Shown piece by piece: positions 1 through 6,065 of a DNA stretch of 14,073 nt (within the stretch, counting starts at the first letter, position 1; every line of letters starts with the position of its first letter). The DNA is taken from NCBI GenBank assembly GCA_900772565.1, contig CAAHET010000038.1, forward strand, positions 1-14,073, read 5' to 3'. The translations under genes were made by a program, and so were the position numbers. The notes under the pieces are model-generated. The model searched no databases, was not told the origin of the DNA, and saw only the letters and a program-made list of their open reading frames with translations. The stretch comes from an uncultured Faecalibacterium sp. (GTDB lineage Bacteria > Bacillota > Clostridia > Oscillospirales > Ruminococcaceae).

Positions 1-3
1 AAA

Positions 4-84
4 TACAGAGCTTCGCTAAAACCTCCGACTTTCATCGTCCACTACTGCGGACGACCGTCCCCCTTATCTTAGCGAAACTCTGTA
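4..84 (-). other. Long structured inverted repeat just downstream of tRNA-Met (terminator or small structured RNA)
   Basis: The arms at 4-19 and 69-84 pair over 16 bp. The single mismatch on the plus strand becomes a G·U pair on the minus strand, so the minus strand (same direction as the tRNA) is the better candidate for transcription. The 49-nt interior holds a 6-bp hairpin (35-40 with 49-54) that competes with an alternative 4-bp pairing (49-52 with 57-60). It starts 3 nt after the encoded CCA end of the tRNA. Only UAUUU follows before the window edge, so a terminator U-tract cannot be confirmed. I do not recognise a known riboswitch or ribozyme class. Confidence 0.5.
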
Positions 85-87
85 ACG

Positions 88-164
88 TGGTAGCGGTAAC
101 TGGATTTGAACCGGTGACACTTCGGGTATGAACCGAATGCTCTAGCCAACTGAGCTATACCGCC
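88..164 (-). tRNA. tRNA-Met (CAT), elongator type
   Basis: The 77-nt minus-strand gene folds as a cloverleaf. It has a 7-bp acceptor stem (GGCGGTA with TACCGCT, first pair G·U), a 4-bp D stem, a 5-bp anticodon stem (TTCGG/CCGAA) with loop TTCATAC, a 5-nt variable loop, and a T arm with loop TTCAAAT. The discriminator base is A and CCA is encoded. The anticodon is CAT. The anticodon stem lacks the three consecutive G-C pairs typical of initiator tRNA and the acceptor stem begins with a G·U pair, so elongator Met is the best call. A tRNA-Ile read with lysidine at C34 is a weaker alternative. The T stem carries one C·A mismatch (positions 51-63). Confidence 0.93.
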
Positions 165-198
165 ACATATTTAACTTGCACTTGAACGGTGCTTTATT

Positions 199-227
199 AT
201 TATATCCATAGATGCCCCTTTTGTCAA
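199..227 (-). promoter_or_regulatory. Consensus sigma-A promoter for tRNA-Met
   Basis: The minus strand reads TTGACA (222-227), a 17-bp spacer, then TATAAT (199-204). Both hexamers and the spacing match the vegetative consensus exactly. A/T-rich DNA lies immediately upstream (about 230-262) and could act as an UP element. The expected transcription start near 192 gives a leader of roughly 27 nt before the tRNA. Confidence 0.93.
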
Positions 228-328
228 CACATATTTTCAAAAAATTTTGCAGTTTTTTGAGATTTCAAGTTTATTCACATAGGTGCGTTGAAATACAGCA
301 TTTCTTGTTACTTTTTGTGGCATAAAAG

Positions 329-664
329 CCCTCTCAGGCGCTGCGGGAAGTACCCCCTCAGTCTGCTCACTACGTTCGCAGCCAGCTCCCCCAAGGGGAC
401 GCCTTATGGCACTGCCGCAAAGTTTCCCACCACCGCTAAAGCCGTCCCCTTGGGGAAGGTGGCTTGACGCGAAGCGGCAAGACGGAAGGGGTTCTTGCCT
501 GAACTCCCCCAGTCTGCTCCCGTTGGTCGCAGACAGCCCCCTCTGGGATGGGGCCTTTGGCATAGCGGTACAGTTTCCGGCTAAAGTGCAAAGCTTGTGG
601 GTGCGCCAGAGGCTCCCTCCCCGAGGGAGCTGGCAAAACCGTCAGGTTTTGACTGAGGGAGTTC
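329..664. repeat. Intergenic composite hairpin repeats, block A (two elements plus a fragment)
   Basis: The block fills most of the gap between tRNA-Met and serS. A fragment starting CCCTCTCAGGCGC lies at 329-341. Element A1 (about 352-492) has a left arm with GCCAGCTCCCCCAAGGGGAC and a right arm with GCCGTCCCCTTGGGGAAGG. Element A2 (501-664) is bounded by GAACTCCCCCAGTC and GACTGAGGGAGTTC, 14-bp terminal inverted repeats with one mismatch. Between its arms lies the spacer motif CTTTGGCATAGCGG followed by CAGTTTCCGGC. The right tip of A2 is a small hairpin AAAACC-GTCA-GGTTTT. No protein-coding gene is credible here. Related blocks are at 4100, 8540 and 10303. Confidence 0.85.
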
Positions 665-682
665 AGCACTCGCTTCCCACGC

Positions 683-722
683 AAAAAGCACCGCTTCCCT
701 GTGCGGAAAGCGGTGCTTTTTT
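683..722 (-). terminator. Rho-independent terminator after serS
   Basis: The arms GCACCGCTT (688-696) and AAGCGGTGC (708-716) pair over 9 bp and extend by two G-C pairs past a single bulge. They are flanked by A5 on the left and T6 on the right, so the hairpin has a U-tract in both directions. It lies about 40 nt past the serS stop codon and could also stop transcription from the opposite side. Confidence 0.9.
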
Positions 723-741
723 CAACCTTTTTCTGCCCAGT

Positions 742-750
742 TGTGGAAAA
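742..750 (-). other. DnaA-box-like 9-mer TTTTCCACA
   Basis: The minus strand reads TTTTCCACA, one mismatch from the DnaA box consensus TTATCCACA. It lies between the serS stop codon and its terminator. The same 9-mer recurs in inverted pairs upstream of noc and mnmE, which is the only reason to list it. Binding is not shown. Confidence 0.3.
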
Positions 751-762
751 CCCGGTGCAGTT

Positions 763-2094
763 TTAGTTCTTCTTATTGGTGGGGACCATAACCTTCAGGC
801 CGCCCATGTACGGCTGCAGCACTTCGGGGATGGTCACGCTGCCGTCGGCCTGCAGGTGGTTCTCCAGGAAGGCGATCAGCATACGCGGGGGTGCCACGCA
901 GGTATTGTTCAGGGTGTGAGCCAGATAGGTCTTGCCGTCCTTGCCCTTGATGCGGATGCGCAGGCGGCGTGCCTGTGCATCGCCCAGATTGGAGCAGGAG
1001 CAGACCTCGAAATACTTCTGCTGGCGGGGGCTCCAAGCTTCGATATCGCAGCTCTTGACCTTCAGGTCAGCCAGATCGCCGGAGCAGCAGTTCAGCTGGC
1101 GCACGGGGATCTCCATGCTGCGGAACAGCTCCACGGACATCTGCCACAGCTTCTCGTACCAGTCGGCGCTCTCCTCGGGGCGGCAGACCACGATCATCTC
1201 CTGCTTTTCGAACTGGTGGATGCGGTAGATGCCGCGCTCCTCGATGCCGTGTGCGCCCTTCTCCTTGCGGAAGCAGGGGCTGTAAGAGGTCAGGGTCAGG
1301 GGCATCTTGCTCTCGTCCAGCGTCTGGTCGATGAAGCGGCCGATCATGGTGTGCTCGCTGGTGCCGATCAGGTACAGATCCTCACCCTCGATCTTGTACA
1401 TCATGGCGTCCATCTCGGGGAAGGACATGACGCCCTGCACCACGTTGCCGTGCATCATGAAGGGCGGGATGACGTAGGTGAAGCCCTTGTTGATCATAAA
1501 GTCGCGGGCGTAGGCCAGCACAGCCTCGTGCAGGCGTGCGATGTTGCCCAGCAGATAGTAGAAACCGTTGCCGGCCACGCGGCCTGCGGCGTCCATATCA
1601 ATGCCGTCAAAGCTCTCCATGATCTCGGTGTGGTACGGGATGGGGAAATCCGGCACGACAGGCTCGCCGAAGCGCTGGGCTTCCACGTTATAGGTATCGT
1701 CCGGGCCGATGGGCACGCTGGGGTCGATCATCTGGGGAATGGAGTACATGATCTCCTGAATGCGGGCGGACAGTGCCTCCTCTTCCTTCTCCAGCTCTGC
1801 CATCTTGTCGGCGTCAGCCTTGACGGCGGCGTTGTTGGCATCGATCTGTGCCTGGATCTCAGCCTTCTGTGCCTCATCGGTGCACTTCTTCAGCTGGCCG
1901 AACAGCGGGCCGTTGGCCTTGCTCAGCTTGTTGCGGGCGGCCTTCAGAGCCTCCACTTCCTTCAGAGCTGCGCGGTACTGGGCATCCTTTTCGATGACCT
2001 CATCCACCAGCGGCAGCTTGGCGTCCTGAAACTTCTTTTTGATGTTTTCCTTAACGGCGTCCGGGTTCTCGCGGACAAATTTGATATCCAGCAT
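763..2094 (-). CDS. serS: Seryl-tRNA synthetase (SerRS), class II
   Basis: The enzyme charges tRNA-Ser with serine through seryl-AMP in the cytoplasm. The 443-aa protein begins with the family start MLDIKFVREN. Residues about 25-115 are the charged helical arm that reads the long variable arm of tRNA-Ser. The catalytic domain shows TSE at 245-247, motif 2 (CFRKEKG at 274-280 through RIHQFEKQE at 291-299), the conserved CSCSNLGDAQARR at 365-377, and motif 3 Arg404. The motif-3 approach reads LNNTCVAPPR instead of the common NGSGLAVGR, so this is a divergent SerRS subtype. AAGGAG sits 8 nt before the ATG. It follows parB by 84 nt with no T-box, clear promoter or terminator between them, so it is probably read from the parAB transcript and ends at the terminator at 683-722. 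Confidence 0.96.
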   Translation of the reverse strand: MLDIKFVRENPDAVKENIKKKFQDAKLPLVDEVIEKDAQYRAALKEVEALKAARNKLSKANGPLFGQLKKCTDEAQKAEIQAQIDANNAAVKADADKMAELEKEEEALSARIQEIMYSIPQMIDPSVPIGPDDTYNVEAQRFGEPVVPDFPIPYHTEIMESFDGIDMDAAGRVAGNGFYYLLGNIARLHEAVLAYARDFMINKGFTYVIPPFMMHGNVVQGVMSFPEMDAMMYKIEGEDLYLIGTSEHTMIGRFIDQTLDESKMPLTLTSYSPCFRKEKGAHGIEERGIYRIHQFEKQEMIVVCRPEESADWYEKLWQMSVELFRSMEIPVRQLNCCSGDLADLKVKSCDIEAWSPRQQKYFEVCSCSNLGDAQARRLRIRIKGKDGKTYLAHTLNNTCVAPPRMLIAFLENHLQADGSVTIPEVLQPYMGGLKVMVPTNKKN

Positions 2095-2123
2095 GATTGA
2101 CTCTCCTTAACTCTATTGGGCTT

Positions 2124-2165
2124 GCAGCGGCTTACCGCTGCCGTTCAAAGGCGGCTGTTCCCGCC
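2124..2165 (-). other. Two short stem-loops in the parB-serS gap
   Basis: The first hairpin pairs GCAGCGG (2124-2130) with CCGCTGC (2135-2141) around a 4-nt loop. The second pairs GGCGG (2150-2154) with CCGCC (2161-2165). Neither is followed by a U-tract on the minus strand, so they are not intrinsic terminators. They may be mRNA processing or stability elements at the start of the serS leader. Confidence 0.45.
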
Positions 2166-2178
2166 TTGGATCGCATGA

Positions 2179-3054
2179 TTATTCGGTTTCCATCTGGTAC
2201 TGTCCCAGCAGGTTTGCAAAGGCGCGCAGCTGCTCATCGGAGTAAAAATGCACTGTCAGCTTGCCCTTGCCGCCGTGGTAGGCTACGTTCACCTCGCTGC
2301 CCAGCACCTGCTTCAGGCTCTCCTCCACCTCTACCGGCAAAGTGCCGCGGGGTGCGGGTTCGCGGGGCTCCTTGGCGGGCTTTTCCATCTTTTTGCAAAG
2401 CGCCTCGGCCTGCCGGACGTTCAGCTGGTTGTCCGCGATGATCTGCGCGGCTTCGGCCTGCAGTTCCGGCGTGGGCAAGCCCAGCACCACCTTCGCGTGG
2501 CCGGTATTGATAAAGCCGCTTTTCAGCAGCTCCAGCACCGTTTCCGGCAGGTTGAGCAGGCGCAGACTGTTGGCCAGTGCGCTGCGGCTCTTGCCCAGCT
2601 TGCGGGCGGCCTGCTCCTGTGTCAGGTCACAGCGGGTCATCAGCTCCCGGATGCCGGCAGCTTCTTCCACCGGGTCCAGATCCTCGCGCTGCAAGTTTTC
2701 CACCAGCGCCAGCTCCATGGCCTGCTCATCGGATACATCCTTGATGACCACCGGCACCTCGGTGAGACCCGCCATGCGGGAGGCGCGCCAGCGGCGCTCG
2801 CCTGCCACGATGCTGTAACCGCCCATGGGTCTCGGCCGCACCGCGATGGGCTGCAGCAAGCCGTGCTCGGCGATGCTGGCAGCCAGCTCACTGAGGGTCT
2901 CCTGTTCAAAGGTCTTGCGGGGCTGGTCGGGGTCCGGCTCGATCTCGCGCAGCGGCAGCGTTTCCACCGCTGCGTGCTCTGACTCAAAGACCGGTGCTGC
3001 GTCCTCAAACAGACTGTCCAGCCCGCGCCCGAGCCCTCCTTTTCCTCTTGCCAT
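2179..3054 (-). CDS. parB: Chromosome-partitioning protein ParB (Spo0J)
   Basis: ParB is a CTP-dependent DNA clamp that loads at parS, spreads along the origin region, and works with ParA and condensin in segregation. The 291-aa protein starts MARGKGGLGRGLDSLF, the short N-terminal segment that in this family contacts ParA. Next come box I (GLLQPI, 66-70), the CTP-binding GERRWRAS motif (85-92), the LVENLQREDL segment (117-126), a helix-turn-helix at about 144-166, and a C-terminal dimerisation region from about 240. It follows parA by 22 nt, with AAGG 6 nt before the ATG. Three candidate parS sites lie nearby. It is one of two ParB-family proteins here. Its position directly after parA and its N-terminus make this one the Spo0J orthologue. 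Confidence 0.96.
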   Translation of the reverse strand: MARGKGGLGRGLDSLFEDAAPVFESEHAAVETLPLREIEPDPDQPRKTFEQETLSELAASIAEHGLLQPIAVRPRPMGGYSIVAGERRWRASRMAGLTEVPVVIKDVSDEQAMELALVENLQREDLDPVEEAAGIRELMTRCDLTQEQAARKLGKSRSALANSLRLLNLPETVLELLKSGFINTGHAKVVLGLPTPELQAEAAQIIADNQLNVRQAEALCKKMEKPAKEPREPAPRGTLPVEVEESLKQVLGSEVNVAYHGGKGKLTVHFYSDEQLRAFANLLGQYQMETE

Positions 3055-3076
3055 TGTTTACCTTGTTCCCCCTGTT

Positions 3077-3910
3077 TTAATCTTCCAGAGCGTTTTTCGC
3101 CGGCTCTGCGGCGGGTGCAGCCTTTGCACGGGACTTCTTAGGTTCCTGCGGGCGGTTGTGCTTGACAAATTCGATGGCCAAGTCCATGTAGGCTTCGCTG
3201 CCCTTGCCCTTGGGCTCGTAGAAATTGATAGGCTGGCCGTAGCTGGGCGCTTCCGAAATGCGGATGGAGCGCGGGATGGTGGTCTTGTACACCTTGGAGC
3301 CAAAGTATTTCTGCACCTGCTCCACCACCTGCACGGTCAGGTTGTACCGCAGCGAGAACATGGTGAACACCACGCCCTCGATATCCAGATACGGGTTATA
3401 CTTTTTGCGGATGGTCTTGAGGGTGCTGATAAGCTCCGACAGACCTTCCAGCGCATAGTATTCGCACTGCACCGGGATGAGCACACTGTCGCAGGCGCTC
3501 AGGCCGTTGAGGGTGAGAAGGTCCAGACTGGGCGGGCAGTCGATAAAGATGAAGTCGTAGTCCTTCTGCACCCCGGCCAGTGCCTTGCGCAGACGCCCCT
3601 CGCGGCCGGGCAGGTCGATCATTTCCAGACTGGCACCGGCCAGACGGGTGTTGGAGCCGATGACGTCGGTGCGGTACTCGGTGTGCCGGATGGCCTGCGC
3701 CGCTGTTGCCTTGCCGATGAGCACCTCATAAGTGCCCGCTTCCACGCTGCGCTTTTGGATGCCATAGCCGGTGGTGGTGTTGCCCTGCGGGTCTAAGTCC
3801 ACGATAAGCACCTTTTTGCCCAGTGCCGCTACGCAGGACGAAAGGTTGACGGCGGTGGTGGTTTTGCCCACTCCGCCCTTCTGGTTTGCGATCGCTACAA
3901 TTTTTGCCAC
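3077..3910 (-). CDS. parA: Chromosome-partitioning ATPase ParA (Soj)
   Basis: This deviant Walker ATPase binds the nucleoid when ATP-bound and is released by ParB. It helps segregate origins and, in Firmicutes, modulates DnaA. With the chosen start it has 277 aa. Visible motifs are the deviant Walker A KGGVGKTT (11-18, signature Lys11), Walker A' (VLIVDLDPQGN, 34-44), and Walker B (FIFIDCPPS, 120-128). The C-terminus ends in a Lys/Ala-rich tail of about 20 residues. The frame stays open up to a GTG at 3955, but that start lies inside a parS palindrome and has no ribosome binding site. I chose the GTG at 3910 because GGAGG (3922-3926) precedes it and homologues begin just before KGGVGKTT. A promoter lies at 4003-4031. 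Confidence 0.95.
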   Translation of the reverse strand: MAKIVAIANQKGGVGKTTTAVNLSSCVAALGKKVLIVDLDPQGNTTTGYGIQKRSVEAGTYEVLIGKATAAQAIRHTEYRTDVIGSNTRLAGASLEMIDLPGREGRLRKALAGVQKDYDFIFIDCPPSLDLLTLNGLSACDSVLIPVQCEYYALEGLSELISTLKTIRKKYNPYLDIEGVVFTMFSLRYNLTVQVVEQVQKYFGSKVYKTTIPRSIRISEAPSYGQPINFYEPKGKGSEAYMDLAIEFVKHNRPQEPKKSRAKAAPAAEPAKNALED

Positions 3911-3938
3911 GCGCTTTTCTTCCTCCCGGGGAAAGATT

Positions 3939-3954
3939 TGTTCCACATGGAACA
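3939..3954. promoter_or_regulatory. parS site 1, in the parA leader
   Basis: The plus strand reads TGTTCCACATGGAACA, a 16-bp near-perfect palindrome. It differs from the B. subtilis parS consensus TGTTNCACGTGAAACA at two positions. The same 16-mer occurs at 4380 and, in reverse complement, at 6003. It lies between the parAB promoter and the parA start codon, where ParB loading could affect parAB expression. Confidence 0.88.
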
Positions 3955-4002
3955 CGCAGTCGTGCCCGCCGGTTTCCCCGTCCGACAGGCACCTTGGCTT
4001 CT

Positions 4003-4031
4003 AGTATAACACATCCAAATTGCTTTTTGAA
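4003..4031 (-). promoter_or_regulatory. Probable sigma-A promoter of parA-parB-serS
   Basis: The minus strand reads TTCAAA (4026-4031), a 17-bp spacer and TATACT (4003-4008). The -10 matches 5 of 6 consensus bases and the -35 matches 4 of 6. The predicted start is near 3996, giving a leader of about 85 nt that contains parS site 1. Confidence 0.65.
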
Positions 4032-4099
4032 CCATCTGGAGCGTTTTTCAGCTGGATTTTTAACTTTTGGGGGCGGGAAAGTGGAAATGCGAGAAGAAA

Positions 4100-4371
4100 A
4101 CTCCCCCAGTCTGCTGTTTGACTTTAGCGTCCTCGCCCTCTCAGGCGCTACGCGCCAGCTCTCCCAAAGGGAGAGCCCTTGGCATAGCGGGAAAGTTTCT
4201 GGCTGAAGTGCAAAGTGCGCCTGAGCGGAGGTCACCCCTTCCGTCTTGCCGCTGCGCGGCAATCCACCTTCCCCAAGGGGACGGCTTTTAGCGGTGGCGA
4301 TAAAGTTTCCGGCATAGCGCAAAGGCGTCCCCTTGGGGGAGCTGGCACGGCGTAAGCCGTGACTGAGGGGG
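4100..4371. repeat. Intergenic composite hairpin repeats, block B
   Basis: This block occupies the noc-parA gap. A fragment ACTCCCCCAGTCTGC lies at 4100-4114. Element B1 (about 4135-4231) carries GCCAGCTCTCCCAAAGGGAG and then the spacer CTTGGCATAGCGGGAAAG. Element B2 (about 4235-4371) starts CCCCTTCCGTC and ends GACTGAGGGGG. The tips of B2 are self-complementary: TGCCGC-TGC-GCGGCA on the left and ACGGC-GTAA-GCCGT (4347-4360) on the right. The B2 core ending in TTTCCGGCATAGCGCAAAGG recurs in block C. No gene is credible inside the block. Confidence 0.85.
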
Positions 4372-4379
4372 TTGTCCCC

Positions 4380-4395
4380 TGTTCCACATGGAACA
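4380..4395. promoter_or_regulatory. parS site 2, just downstream of noc
   Basis: TGTTCCACATGGAACA on the plus strand is identical to the site at 3939. It ends 2 nt before the noc stop codon at 4398-4400. Repeat block B lies immediately on its other side. Confidence 0.88.
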
Positions 4396-4397
4396 CT

Positions 4398-5192
4398 TCA
4401 CTTTTCTGCGGCGGCGGTGGGGATGCGGACGGTGTACTCGATGTAGCCGTCCTTCTCTTCCCTGTGGGCGGTGGCGGGCACGCCGTTGTCGGTCATCAGC
4501 CGGATGGCGTGGTCGATGGTGTTGACAAAAATGCGCACGTCCCGCACCATGGAGATGCGATGCCCGGCCTTGGACGGGCTGTTCAGCAGCTGCTCGATGT
4601 AGCTGTCGGTCTGGCGGGCGTTCAGGCGGCGCTTGGCGATGGTGATGAGCGCTTCGCTGCGGCGGTTCTCCGGCAGGCGCAGCACCGCGCGGGCGTGGCG
4701 CTCGGTGAGGTTATTGTCCAGCACGAACTGCCGCTGGTCTGCCGTCAGCTGCAACAGCCGCAGCTTGTTGGCAAGGGTTGGCTGCGCCATGCCCAGACGC
4801 TTGGCAGCTTCGGCTTGGGTGCAGTCCCACAGCACCATTACATCCCGCAGCCCCTGCGCCTGCTCAAAGGGGTTCAGGTCGGCGCGCTGGATGTTTTCCA
4901 GCAGACCCAGTGCGGCGGTGCGGTCATCGGCGTAGCTGCACAGGATGGCGGGGATGGTGGTCATCTTTGCCAGCTGGCAGGCGCGCAGCCGCCGCTCCCC
5001 TGCCACCAATTCGTAGCCATCCTCTGTCCTGCGCACCGTGACCGGCTGGAGCAGACCGTTCTCCCGGATGCTCTGCGCCAGCGCGGTCAGTTCCTGCTCG
5101 TCAAAGCTTTTCCGCGCCTGAAAGGGCGACGGGTGGATCTGGTCGATGGGCAGAGAGAGTAATTTCCCAGACGGTTTCTTGCGTTCAAACAT
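4398..5192 (-). CDS. noc: Noc-like ParB-family DNA-binding protein (nucleoid occlusion)
   Basis: This is a second ParB-fold protein of 264 aa between rsmG and parA, the exact place of noc in Bacillus. Noc proteins bind their own sites, spread with CTP, and block division over the nucleoid. Visible features are box I (GLLQPV, 46-51), the CTP-binding GERRLRAC motif (65-72), LLENIQRADL (97-106), and a helix-turn-helix at about 125-148. It lacks the Spo0J N-terminal signature seen in parB. The frame is open upstream to 5231, but the ATG at 5192 is preceded at good spacing by AGGAAAGGG (5201-5209), so I start there. The short basic N-terminus MFERKK is not an obvious amphipathic membrane helix. 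The Noc call rests mainly on synteny. A plain second ParB is possible. Confidence 0.85.
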   Translation of the reverse strand: MFERKKPSGKLLSLPIDQIHPSPFQARKSFDEQELTALAQSIRENGLLQPVTVRRTEDGYELVAGERRLRACQLAKMTTIPAILCSYADDRTAALGLLENIQRADLNPFEQAQGLRDVMVLWDCTQAEAAKRLGMAQPTLANKLRLLQLTADQRQFVLDNNLTERHARAVLRLPENRRSEALITIAKRRLNARQTDSYIEQLLNSPSKAGHRISMVRDVRIFVNTIDHAIRLMTDNGVPATAHREEKDGYIEYTVRIPTAAAEK

Positions 5193-5219
5193 GATGCTGT
5201 CCCTTTCCTTGTGTGATGG

Positions 5220-5255
5220 GGTTTTCCACATTTCTCCGGGAAATCGTGGAAAACC
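5220..5255. promoter_or_regulatory. Large palindrome in the noc leader, with a Noc-site-like core
   Basis: The outer arms GGTTTTCCAC (5220-5229) and GTGGAAAACC (5246-5255) are perfectly complementary. Inside them ATTTC (5230-5234) pairs with GAAAT (5240-5244), with one unpaired base at 5245. The core reads ATTTCTCCGGGAAAT. The B. subtilis Noc-binding site is ATTTCCCGGGAAAT, so the core equals that site with one inserted base. TTTTCCACA at 5222-5230 also resembles a DnaA box. The palindrome lies 28 nt upstream of the noc start codon, between its putative promoter and ribosome binding site. It may be an operator, an mRNA hairpin, or both. Confidence 0.6.
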
Positions 5256-5266
5256 TGCTCAGCTTC

Positions 5267-5272
5267 AGTGTA
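5267..5272 (-). promoter_or_regulatory. Possible extended -10 promoter of noc
   Basis: The minus strand reads TGCTACACT, a TGn-extended -10 with TACACT. No good -35 is visible, because 17 bp upstream falls in the rsmG terminator stem. A start near 5260 would place the noc-leader palindrome at the very 5' end of the mRNA. Confidence 0.33.
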
Positions 5273-5280
5273 GCACACAA

Positions 5281-5318
5281 AGAAAGACCCCGCCAGAAAT
5301 TTCGTTCGGCAGGGTCTT
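5281..5318 (-). terminator. Terminator after rsmG
   Basis: The minus strand pairs AAGACCCTGCC (5308-5318) with GGCGGGGTCTT (5284-5294). All 11 positions pair and one is a U·G wobble. The same position is a C·A mismatch on the plus strand, which points to minus-strand function. TCTTTG follows the stem. It sits 22 nt past the rsmG stop codon and separates the mnmG-rsmG unit from noc. Confidence 0.85.
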
Positions 5319-5340
5319 ACAGGTTGCGTCAAATCATGCG

Positions 5341-6048
5341 TTATTTCAGCGGGCTTTTTGCAATTTTACCGCCGTTTCTGGGGTATGCTGTCGGCGTTTG
5401 CGAAATCTTTTTGCACAGGATCAAAGTGCGGGTGTCGCCGCCGGGCAGGTGCAGGGTGCGGGTCTCGCGGTACTCGCCGCCCAGCTTTTTGATGGCACCC
5501 CGGGCGGCGGTCAGCTCCTCTTCCCCGGATGCGCCCTTCATGGCAAGGAAATTGCCGCCCACCTTTACCAGTGGCAGGCAGTACTCAGCCAGCATGGGCA
5601 GGGCTGCCACGGCACGGGCAGAAGCAAGGTCAAACTGCTCCCGCCAGATCTTGCGGGCAGCTTCCTCGGCGCGCTCCTTGGCAAACTCCACCCCGGTCAA
5701 ACCCAGCTGGGCGCAGGCGTACTTCAAAAACTCCACCCGCTTGCCGGTGGGCTCCATGAGGGTCAGTTCCAATTCCGGCTTGAAGATCTTGGTCACGATG
5801 CCCGGAAAGCCCGCCCCGGCGCCCACGTCCACCATGCGCCCGGCTACCTCCGGCTGGCTGGCAAACAGCAGGCTGTCGAGGAAGTGCTTGTCCTCGATGC
5901 CCTCCGGGTCGGTGATGGCGGTCAGGTTGACCTTCTGGTTATAGTCTACAAGGATCTGGGCAAAGGCGTCCAGCTGGTCCAGCTGGGTGCCGGTGAGGGT
6001 GATGTTCCATGTGGAACATTTTGCTTCCAGACGCTGTTTGTCGATCAT
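5341..6048 (-). CDS. rsmG: 16S rRNA (guanine527-N7)-methyltransferase RsmG
   Basis: RsmG (GidB) methylates N7 of G527 in the 530 loop of 16S rRNA using SAM. The protein has 235 aa, normal for the family. The SAM-binding motif VDVGAGAGFPGI is at 73-84, EPTGKRVEFL at 99-108, the ASARAVAAL segment at 142-150, and the C-terminal YPR motif at 222-224. The ATG at 6048 is preceded by AAAGGA at 8-nt spacing. A more upstream ATG at 6069 overlaps the stop codon of the preceding gene but has no well-placed ribosome binding site. Codons 11-16 (Cys-Ser-Thr-Trp-Asn-Ile) are made from a complete parS palindrome. The gene is the last of the mnmG unit and is followed by a terminator. Confidence 0.96.
   Translation of the reverse strand: MIDKQRLEAKCSTWNITLTGTQLDQLDAFAQILVDYNQKVNLTAITDPEGIEDKHFLDSLLFASQPEVAGRMVDVGAGAGFPGIVTKIFKPELELTLMEPTGKRVEFLKYACAQLGLTGVEFAKERAEEAARKIWREQFDLASARAVAALPMLAEYCLPLVKVGGNFLAMKGASGEEELTAARGAIKKLGGEYRETRTLHLPGGDTRTLILCKKISQTPTAYPRNGGKIAKSPLK
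6003..6018. promoter_or_regulatory. parS site 3, inside rsmG
   Basis: The plus strand reads TGTTCCATGTGGAACA, the exact reverse complement of the sites at 3939 and 4380. It lies wholly within rsmG codons 11-16 near the 5' end of the gene. parS sites inside origin-proximal genes are well known in Firmicutes. Confidence 0.88.
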
Positions 6049-6065
6049 TGGTGTTGTCCTTTCTT

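Noticed and set aside
329..664. CRISPR array or tandem repeat
   Set aside because: The repeated units are palindromic modules of unequal length in mixed order and orientation, without regular spacers.
406..2100. A 564-codon open frame on the plus strand opposite serS
   Set aside because: It is an antisense shadow of GC-rich serS codons and its start lies in repeat block A. Its translation is low-complexity Leu/Ala/His/Asp-rich with no recognisable motif, while the minus strand encodes a clear SerRS.
2095..2178. T-box leader or attenuator for serS
   Set aside because: The gap is too short, lacks a T-box consensus, and its two stem-loops have no U-tract.
3911..3955. N-terminal extension of ParA starting MFHVEQ
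   Set aside because: The first codons are a parS palindrome, no ribosome binding site precedes the GTG at 3955, and GGAGG sits correctly for the GTG at 3910.
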